Assembly: GCF_016056305.1 (NCBI RefSeq)
Contig: NZ_JAECZC010000007.1
Coordinates: 67,516-125,454, forward strand
From: Amazonocrinis nigriterrae CENA67
GTDB lineage: Bacteria > Cyanobacteriota > Cyanobacteriia > Cyanobacteriales > Nostocaceae
Direction of reading: 5' to 3'
DNA length: 57,939 nucleotides
Under the pieces are notes generated by a model, which did no database searches, was not told where the DNA came from, and saw only the letters and a list, made by a program, of their open reading frames with translations. The number at the start of each line of letters is the position of its first letter. Position 1 is the first letter of the stretch. The position numbers and the translations under genes were made by a program. Shown here in pieces: positions 52,448 through 57,939 of this stretch.

Positions 52448-53500
52448 ATGCAAGTTGAAGTAGATTTATTCACGGTTAACAAGCGATTCCCCTTGACCAT
52501 TAGCCGCGGCACCACGGCGCAGACAACGAATGTATGGGTGAGGATTTTGCAGGATGGTCTCGAAGGCTGGGGTGAAGCGTCGCCATTTGGGGTTGGCAAT
52601 CATTCACAATCAACTGATACAATCAAAAACTGCTTGCAGCAACTCGTACCAGTGTTAGACAAATTCAGCCCTTTACAACGCCAAGAAATTGAACAAGTTT
52701 TCATTAAACACCAGGTTCCTTCAGGTGTGAGGGCTGCGCTGGATATTGCTATGCATGACTGGCTGGGTAAGCGTGTGGGATTACCTTTGTGGCAACTGTG
52801 GGGACTCGATCGCAATGTCATAGTACCAACTTCAGTCACAATTGGCATTAATTCGCCAGAAGTAGCCAAAGCAAGGGTGCGGGACTGGTTGCAACATCTC
52901 GATGTTCGCCTTTTGAAGGTAAAGTTAGGCAGTCCCGATGGCATCGAAGCAGATCGCAAAATGCTACTAGCAGTCAAAGAAGAAGCACCAAATCTCGAAT
53001 TGTTCGTAGATGCTAACGGCGGGTGGAGTTTGACAGATGCCATTGAAATGTGCAATTGGTTAGCCGATTTAGGTATAAAGTATGTAGAACAGCCACTACT
53101 ACGAGGACAGGAAAAGAGTTTAGCAGAACTCAAGGAGCGATCGCCCCTACCAATCTTTGTAGATGAAAGTTGCTTTACCAGTTCCGATATTCCCCATCTG
53201 GCAAACTACGTGGATGGTATCAATATCAAACTCATGAAATCAGGGGGCCTAACCGAGGCAATGCGGATGGTACATACAGCACGGGCCTGTGGGTTGCAAG
53301 TGATGTTCGGCTGCTATTCTGACAGTTCGCTGTCCAATACAGCAGCAGCACAACTAGCACCACTGGCTGATTATTTAGATTTAGACAGTCACCTCAACTT
53401 AACCGATGACCCCTTTACAGGTGCATTGGTTAAAGAGGGGAGAGTGTTACCAAACGATTTACCAGGCTTGGGGGTGCAATACAGTGCGTCTGCCACTTAA
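52448..53500 (+). CDS. dgcA: Enolase-superfamily racemase/epimerase (DgcA / dipeptide epimerase-like)
   Basis: 350 residues from MQVEVDLFTVNKRFPLTISR; the frame opens at 52403 but ATG 52448 fits the family start. Catalytic K157-V-K159, metal ligands D188 (VDANGGW), E214 (VEQPL), D239 (VDES) and K261/K264 opposite are all present, as in L-Ala-D/L-Glu epimerases and N-acetyl-D-glutamate racemase DgcA. The overlapping downstream DUF1611/DgcN gene favours the D-glutamate role. A murein-peptide epimerase is the alternative. Confidence 0.78.
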   Translation: MQVEVDLFTVNKRFPLTISRGTTAQTTNVWVRILQDGLEGWGEASPFGVGNHSQSTDTIKNCLQQLVPVLDKFSPLQRQEIEQVFIKHQVPSGVRAALDIAMHDWLGKRVGLPLWQLWGLDRNVIVPTSVTIGINSPEVAKARVRDWLQHLDVRLLKVKLGSPDGIEADRKMLLAVKEEAPNLELFVDANGGWSLTDAIEMCNWLADLGIKYVEQPLLRGQEKSLAELKERSPLPIFVDESCFTSSDIPHLANYVDGINIKLMKSGGLTEAMRMVHTARACGLQVMFGCYSDSSLSNTAAAQLAPLADYLDLDSHLNLTDDPFTGALVKEGRVLPNDLPGLGVQYSASAT

Positions 53501-54530
53501 TCAAAAAGTAGCTATCTTGCTGCATGAGGGATGTAATGGAACTCATGGCAAAACCGGACTGGCGATTTTACGCTATAGTGAGGCTCCAATTGTAGCAGTA
53601 ATCGATCGCGAGTCCGCCGGTAAATCCTTAAGTGAAATCACAGGTCTGAAGCGTGATGTACCGATTGTAGCATCGGTAGCAGCAGCGCTAGAGTATAAAC
53701 CTGAAGTTTTAGTCATTGGCATTGCCCCCAAAGGTGGTGCTGTGCCAGATGATTACTGGCTGGACATTAAAAACGCACTCGAAGCCGGAATGTCCTTGGT
53801 AAACGGTTTGCACACACCGTTAGCAAACATGCCAGAGTTAAACGCACTGCTAAAACCAGGGCAATTAATTTGGGATGTACGTAAAGAACCACCTAATTTA
53901 GAAGTTGCTGAAGCAAAGGCACGTAGCCTTCCCTGTCGGCGAGTGTTGACTGTGGGAACAGACATGGCTATCGGCAAAATGTCAACTAGCCTAGAGTTAC
54001 ATTGGGCATCACGCTTGCGGGGCTGGCGTTCTAAGTTTATAGCTACAGGTCAAACTGGTGTGATGTTAGAAGGTGACGGTGTGGCCTTGGATGCTGTGCG
54101 GGTAGACTTTGCCGCTGGTGCTGTAGAACAGGCGGTATTGCGTTATGGTAAAAATTACGACATCCTGCACATTGAAGGGCAAGGTTCGCTGCTGCATCCT
54201 GGCTCAACTGCAACCTTGCCCCTGCTTCGAGGTTCCCAACCAACACAACTGGTATTAGTACATCGGGCAGGACAAAGCCATGTGCGTAATTATCCTTATG
54301 TACCAATTCCACCATTACCAAAGGTAATTCAGCTGTATGAAACTGTCGCTAGTGCAGGCGGAGCCTTTGGAACTGTGCCTGTAGTGGCTGTAGCGCTAAA
54401 TACTGCTCATCTAGATGAAATTGCGGCTAAAGAAGCGATCGCCCAAACAACAGCAGAAACCGGGCTACCCTGTACCGATGCAGTGCGCTTTGGTGCTGGG
54501 GTACTGTTAGATGCAGTGCTGAAGAGTTAG
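53484..54530 (+). CDS. dgcN: DUF1611 / DgcN-type protein (D-glutamate N-acetyltransferase-like)
   Basis: 348 residues from GTG 53484 (MRLPLNQKVAILLHEG), preceded by GGGGGTG and overlapping the dgcA-like gene by 17 bases. The frame is open back to 53406, but that reads the neighbour's sequence. The N-terminal domain has VIGIAPKGGAVPDDYWLDIK. The C-terminal P-loop-like region has LTVGTDMAIGKMSTSLEL, FIATGQTGVMLEGDGVALDA and ILHIEGQGSLLHPG, the DUF1611 pattern. Family members called DgcN acetylate D-glutamate before racemisation by DgcA. The pair is translationally coupled here. Confidence 0.8.
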   Translation: MRLPLNQKVAILLHEGCNGTHGKTGLAILRYSEAPIVAVIDRESAGKSLSEITGLKRDVPIVASVAAALEYKPEVLVIGIAPKGGAVPDDYWLDIKNALEAGMSLVNGLHTPLANMPELNALLKPGQLIWDVRKEPPNLEVAEAKARSLPCRRVLTVGTDMAIGKMSTSLELHWASRLRGWRSKFIATGQTGVMLEGDGVALDAVRVDFAAGAVEQAVLRYGKNYDILHIEGQGSLLHPGSTATLPLLRGSQPTQLVLVHRAGQSHVRNYPYVPIPPLPKVIQLYETVASAGGAFGTVPVVAVALNTAHLDEIAAKEAIAQTTAETGLPCTDAVRFGAGVLLDAVLKS

Positions 54531-54630
54531 GCTAAGTATTACTTACCAAGGAATAGCAGGAACTTGAAAGCCTAATAAATTGATAAACTCGCTGGTGACA
54601 GTGGGTTTATCTGCATATTATTTCAAAAAA

Positions 54631-55341
54631 CTATTCTGGTGGGCGTCCTGGTAGATCAAGATAGCGAGTCAGCCATAACGCTTCTTTATTTTTTCGTTCC
54701 ACATAAGCAATTACTGTGAACTCTCCCCAAATATTCAACCACAGTTCAAATTGATTCTGATAGGACTCAGTAGCAATAATTTGTTTTTTAAAAGAGTCAT
54801 GCAAGCGATATGTAACACGAACGCAATCATTAAAATCAACTTCTGAATAGGCCTCTAGCCAAACCTTAACCCGATAAAGCCCATATTTTTCTAAAGTTCT
54901 GGGTACAATTACCTCAGATGTATGAATTAGATAGACACTCTCAGAAATCCCAGTAGAGTTTTTTTGATAATTGAGAACTTTTTCGTTAATATCTTCAGGA
55001 ACATTAATACCACTCACGCCTTCTGAAGTTACACTCGTTACCTGTGGATTTTTTATAGCTAATGGTGCATCTAGCACCACAAAATTTCCGAATGTAACTG
55101 GAGAACCATCTTGAATTCTGGTGATAAAAGCATTAAATAATCCACTAATTTGTTGGCTAAAGTTTTTATTAATATATCTGATTATAAAAACCCAAAAGGC
55201 TAACCAAACTATGGTTTGCCAGAAGGGAACCCAACTTGCACCTAGCAGGTTTACTCCTTCCTGTTGCTGTTTTGGAATTGGCGATTGCAATGGTTCAGAG
55301 GTTTGTGCAATATAAATATTCGGAAAATTATTTATTTTCAT
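54631..55341 (-). CDS. Membrane protein with C-terminal pYEATS domain
   Basis: 236 residues from ATG 55341 (MKINNFPNIYIAQTSEPLQS); the frame opens at 55395 but the extension lacks support. One transmembrane segment lies near 38-58 (FWQTIVWLAFWVFIIRYI). A middle part has FGNFVVLDAPLAI. The C-terminal about 80 residues (YRVKVWLEAYSEVDFNDCVR ... VTYRLHDSF ... ELWLNIWGEFTVIAYVE) match the prokaryotic YEATS (pYEATS) fold pattern. pYEATS proteins are proposed to bind modified ligands at membranes in stress or conflict signalling. No partner effector is adjacent. Confidence 0.65.
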   Translation of the reverse strand: MKINNFPNIYIAQTSEPLQSPIPKQQQEGVNLLGASWVPFWQTIVWLAFWVFIIRYINKNFSQQISGLFNAFITRIQDGSPVTFGNFVVLDAPLAIKNPQVTSVTSEGVSGINVPEDINEKVLNYQKNSTGISESVYLIHTSEVIVPRTLEKYGLYRVKVWLEAYSEVDFNDCVRVTYRLHDSFKKQIIATESYQNQFELWLNIWGEFTVIAYVERKNKEALWLTRYLDLPGRPPE

Positions 55342-55423
55342 TATGGTGCTAAACTTGATAAACTCACAGTCAAGCTTATCATCAACAATTAACAATTAAA
55401 TAAGTAAAAGCAAAAGCGATCGC

Positions 55424-55525
55424 TCAAATAACTCTAGCTTGCAGAAGACGTTTCTCCAAGGTGCGAAGCTGAGAATTGATATCCTCAATTTTAGGATGTG
55501 TCGGAGAGTATTTAGTCTCTAATTG
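55424..55525 (-). pseudogene. Remnant of a Wzz-like chain-length regulator C-terminus
   Basis: A minus-strand frame of 33 codons reads QLETKYSPTHPKIEDINSQL then RTLEKRLLQARVI before a TGA. KYSPTHPKI..(L/I)NSQ is the typical distal coiled-coil segment of polysaccharide chain-length regulators. No start or transmembrane parts are present, and a GGGGAAGCA-type tandem repeat lies right upstream. Probably a truncated relic. Confidence 0.45.
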
Positions 55526-55647
55526 GTCAGTAGGGGAAGCAGGGGAAGCAAGGGGAGCAGGGGAGGAAGAATTTCACAATCGTCTTTGCTCTCAGAATTG
55601 AATAATTTAATTTTTGGAAGTCCCATAAAGAACCACTCAAACACCTG

Positions 55648-55797
55648 TTGATTGGTTCGCCCAAAGCTGTAACCAGCACAATTCACTGCTTGCAGGTGAT
55701 TGACTATGCAGATGTAGGTAACTGGAGTCCTCTGCTACCAAGCTCCAACCCTGGCGAGGTGATGAGCATTTTGAACAGACCCATTGTGGTGCAATAG
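55648..55797 (+). CDS. Small conserved-looking ORF with NPGEVMSIL motif, possibly a remnant
   Basis: A frame reading LIGSPKAVTSTIHCLQVIDY ADVGNWSPLLPSSNPGEVMS then ILNRPIVVQ ends at TAG 55797. It resembles short proteins with a YADVGDWSPLLP..NPGEVMSIL pattern that are common in filamentous cyanobacteria (recollection). There is no ATG; TTG 55648 or CTG 55645 would be the start, and an in-frame stop lies upstream, so it may be a 5'-truncated relic. A good terminator follows. Confidence 0.4.
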   Translation: MIGSPKAVTSTIHCLQVIDYADVGNWSPLLPSSNPGEVMSILNRPIVVQ

Positions 55798-55823
55798 CCT
55801 CTGCTACCAAACGCGCAATTAAT

Positions 55824-55850
55824 ACCCCCAACTAACTGGGGGTTATTTTT
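55824..55850 (+). terminator. Intrinsic terminator
   Basis: ACCCCCA (55824-55830) and TGGGGGT (55837-55843) around ACTAAC, then TATTTTT. It lies 26 bp after the NPGEVMSIL ORF, supporting transcription of that strand. Confidence 0.7.
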
Positions 55851-56018
55851 CTAGCAATCAAGCTCAAAAAACTGCTTTTTTGCAGGCTAAAGCAGATTCT
55901 CATCTTTGATAAGACATTTTTATTGTTAGTATCAATCTTTTTTTGTCAAGTCCTATTGACCTTTAGTAACAATATTGTTAAATTTAGTTACATAAGTTAA
56001 CAAACAAAAGAAAAAACT

Positions 56019-56189
56019 ATGTATACCACTGTTAATGAAGATGGCGTTCTCAACAACTACGCAACCGAACCCAAAATGTATTACGCTGATTACCCTGCTA
56101 TTTGGCAACAACGTAAATACGTCATCCAAGGTGTTTTTGCTTCTTTAATTGTCACCACTCTAGTTTTAGTTGCTTTGAGTGTTAGCTAA
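56019..56189 (+). CDS. Ssl1498-type light-harvesting-like small membrane protein
   Basis: 56 residues: MYTTVNEDGVLNNYATEPKM, a polar stretch, then QRKYVIQGVFASLIVTTLVL ending VALSVS. This is the Ssl1498 family, small one-helix relatives of high-light-inducible proteins found across cyanobacteria. It should insert in the thylakoid membrane and associate with pigment-protein complexes; the exact role is not settled. ATG 56019 follows an A-rich leader without a strong ribosome binding site, and an intrinsic terminator follows at 56246. Confidence 0.85.
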   Translation: MYTTVNEDGVLNNYATEPKMYYADYPAIWQQRKYVIQGVFASLIVTTLVLVALSVS

Positions 56190-56245
56190 AATTTTCTGAC
56201 TTCTATATCGCTGTATCTCATCGTCATTCCTACCTCGATCTTTTA

Positions 56246-56272
56246 CCTCGGCCAGTTTCGCCGGGGTTTTTT
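56246..56272 (+). terminator. Intrinsic terminator of the Ssl1498-like gene
   Basis: CCTCGGC (56246-56252) pairs with GCCGGGG (56260-56266, one G-T pair) and is followed directly by six T. A textbook rho-independent terminator. Confidence 0.85.
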
Positions 56273-56537
56273 GTGTTTGAACGCTCCAAAAATTTGGCAA
56301 AATCAAACAATCTTTCCCAATACTCCATTCCCAATTCCCAATTTCCTATTCCCCAACCTTTGGTTAAGCACTAGTCGGATGCAGGCGATCGCTTATAAAA
56401 AATCTCACGGGAGCTTGGAACGAGCGTGGCTTTAGCCCCAGCAGGAAAAGCGACTCGGCAGACTTTAGTCTGCTGTGTCCCTGTATTGATTAAATCAGAT
56501 TTTCGCTGTAAAATATCAACTATAGCGAAAATGGATT
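56273..56537. other. Left end region of the IS605-family element
   Basis: No gene. It contains a CCCAATT-type repeat (56315-56355), a hairpin GCAGACT (56458-56464) / AGTCTGC (56467-56473), and an inverted repeat ATTTTCGCT (56499-56507) / AGCGAAAAT (56524-56532) ending just before the tnpB start. One of these hairpins may be the subterminal palindrome of the insertion sequence; the precise left end is not defined. Confidence 0.4.
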
Positions 56538-57830
56538 ATGTACCTGACGCAAAAGAACCAAATCAGAGAACTGAATAAGACTGAATTTGTTGCTTTGCGC
56601 GAGTTGTGCCGACTGAGCAAGAACCTGTATAACGTAGGTTTGTACACAGTGCGGCAATACTTTTTTCAGGAGCGTAAGCACTTGCGCTATGAGGGAGCAT
56701 ACCATCTGTGCAAGACGAATGAGAATTATAAATTTCTCAATACAGATATTGCACAGCAAACGTTGAAGGTAGTAGACAGAACTTTTAAAAGCTTCTACGG
56801 GTTGATAAGTGCGGTGAAAAATGGAAGTTATCAGCAAAAAGTGAAACTTCCTAATTACCTGCCGGCATACGGTTATTTTTTGCTGATAATTCCCAGAATT
56901 GTTGTTAAGGATGGGAAATTTAGAGTTCCAATGTCCAATGCTTTTAAAAAGCAGTTTGGCGAAGTTTGGATTCCCTTCCCAAAAAGACTTAACATTGAAA
57001 CGATTAAGGAAGTAAGGATTCACCCAAAATATAATGCTAGATATTTTGAGGTTGAATTTATCAGCGAAGTTGAGACAGAACCAGTAGAACTTAAAAGAGA
57101 TCGCTCTATTAGTATTGATTTGGGAGTCGATAATCTCGCAGCTTGTGTTGATACCAATGGGGCATCCTACTTAGTGGATGGTAAACCAATTAAATCTATT
57201 AACCAGTGGTTCAACAAGCGTAATGCTTACCTGCAATCCATTAAGGACAAGCAAGGAATTAAGAGTATCACTAATCAACAAGTGAAGCTGACAGCAAAAC
57301 GCAATAATCAAGTTAGAGATTACCTGAACAAAACAGCAAGATTTATTATTAACCACTGCATCAACAACAAGATTGCTAACTTGATTGTTGGGTACAATCC
57401 TGGCATCAAGCAGGAAATTAATATTGGTGGACGCAACAACCAAAACTTTGTCCAAATACCTTTTCACAGTTTGCGCTATAAGTTGAAAGCAATGTGTGAA
57501 AGATACGGGTTGAATTATACTGAACAGGAAGAATCTTACACCAGTAAAGCAAGCGCGATTGATGGTGATGAAATACCTGTCTATAATGCCGACAATCCCA
57601 AAGAATACCAATTTTCTGGTAAACGAATTAAACGCGGATTGTACAGGACAAAAGATGGACATTTGGTTAACGCGGATCTAAATGGTTCGCTGAATATCAG
57701 AAGAAAAAGTAAGCACAATGGTTTTACCGGAGTGTCTAGAGGGTCTTTGACCGCCCCAAGAAGGATTAATCTTCTTAAATTGGAGAAGTGGAGAATGGTG
57801 GCTTTAGCTCCATTCGGAACAACTTCTTAA
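56538..57830 (+). CDS. tnpB: IS605-family TnpB (RNA-guided nuclease) without zinc-finger cysteines
   Basis: 430 residues. The RuvC-type acidic triad is visible: D194 in ISIDLGVDNLA, E332 in EESYTSKAS, and D380 in NADLNGSLNI. The N-terminal half is the helical OrfB/HTH region. The insert between E332 and D380, where most TnpB proteins carry two CxxC pairs, has no cysteine at all (SKASAIDGDEIPVYNADNPK). No tnpA is present, so this is a stand-alone (IS1341-type) copy that would need a transposase in trans. TnpB proteins cut DNA guided by an RNA from the element's right end and promote element retention. Confidence 0.88.
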   Translation: MYLTQKNQIRELNKTEFVALRELCRLSKNLYNVGLYTVRQYFFQERKHLRYEGAYHLCKTNENYKFLNTDIAQQTLKVVDRTFKSFYGLISAVKNGSYQQKVKLPNYLPAYGYFLLIIPRIVVKDGKFRVPMSNAFKKQFGEVWIPFPKRLNIETIKEVRIHPKYNARYFEVEFISEVETEPVELKRDRSISIDLGVDNLAACVDTNGASYLVDGKPIKSINQWFNKRNAYLQSIKDKQGIKSITNQQVKLTAKRNNQVRDYLNKTARFIINHCINNKIANLIVGYNPGIKQEINIGGRNNQNFVQIPFHSLRYKLKAMCERYGLNYTEQEESYTSKASAIDGDEIPVYNADNPKEYQFSGKRIKRGLYRTKDGHLVNADLNGSLNIRRKSKHNGFTGVSRGSLTAPRRINLLKLEKWRMVALAPFGTTS

Positions 57831-57892
57831 AATCCCCTGACTTTCCGAATAAATGAGCGCTCGCGTTATTTATTCAGTCAGGAGAGTGTCAA
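57650..57892 (+). ncRNA. Predicted omega/re-RNA region of TnpB
   Basis: By analogy with studied IS605 elements the guide RNA scaffold overlaps the 3' end of tnpB and runs to the element's right end. A strong structured segment lies right after the stop (57836-57882), followed by GAGAGTGTCAA, a plausible right-end boundary. Start and end coordinates are estimates. Confidence 0.4.
57836..57882. repeat. Right-end hairpin of the tnpB element
   Basis: CCTGACT (57836-57842) pairs with AGTCAGG (57876-57882), and GAATAAAT (57847-57854) with ATTTATTC (57868-57875). The TTCC bulge on the left strand and the 13-nt GC-rich loop give an imperfect-palindrome form like IS200/IS605 end structures. Confidence 0.7.
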
Positions 57893-57939
57893 AACATTTA
57901 AACAAAGAGCCTGTTGCATAATTGGATCTGAGCATGAAA

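Overview
The window is chromosomal DNA of a filamentous, very probably heterocyst-type (Nostocales-like) cyanobacterium. The grounds are: many GCGATCGC (HIP1) octamers, abundant short tandem repeats (7- to 9-mers) and small inverted-repeat elements, very large hybrid histidine kinases, a CcbP-type calcium-binding protein, an Ssl1498-type light-harvesting-like protein, MenD for phylloquinone, and a PEP-CTERM-like exported protein. The genus is inference. No rRNA, tRNA or CRISPR array was seen.

Region 1 (1-6931) is an integrated mobile element. A leftward repressor-like gene (reading frame broken at a run of five G) is coupled by ATGA to a gene cut by the window edge. It faces, across an operator-like region, a rightward train of about ten tightly packed small genes of unknown function. 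The train ends in a membrane-anchored FtsK/HerA-type ATPase with a C-terminal winged-helix-like domain. Directly after it lies an array of 11-bp phased repeats with an 8-bp TGTCTACA core, then a small gene and a tyrosine recombinase. The layout resembles actinomycete integrative elements that move double-stranded DNA with one FtsK-like protein reading 8-bp repeats. It is the best candidate here for an undescribed system.

Region 2 (6956-18397): a sensor kinase/CheB/CheR cluster, a glutamine amidotransferase-like gene, a lipoprotein, a DUF1517 protein, a pentapeptide-repeat protein, tyrA, a ferritin-like protein and an orphan type II thioesterase.

Region 3 (18630-36747) is a signalling island: a 1834-residue Ser/Thr kinase-AAA-GAF-histidine kinase, a 2219-residue soluble poly-HAMP hybrid kinase with eleven 276-bp tandem units, a FIST sensor with its hybrid kinase, and a REC-histidine kinase.

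Region 4 (36909-47085): a VapBC-type toxin-antitoxin pair between two 65-bp direct repeats, a methyltransferase next to an AlkB-type dioxygenase, menD, folB, a diguanylate cyclase, a maltose-acetyltransferase-like enzyme, ccbP, a Uma2 nuclease and a PEP-CTERM-like protein.

Region 5 (47133-57939): a 283-bp MITE-like element, a nucleoside-salvage group (ribokinase, cytosine deaminase, nucleoside hydrolase), a compact restriction-modification pair, a NUDIX hydrolase, a dgcA-dgcN-like pair for D-glutamate, a pYEATS membrane protein, gene remnants, the Ssl1498-like gene, and an IS605-family tnpB without zinc-finger cysteines.

Across the window, short tandem repeats and small hairpin elements sit inside reading frames without breaking them (membrane protein at 2622, both giant kinases, menD, rbsK) or act as false N-terminal extensions, so several starts were moved downstream.
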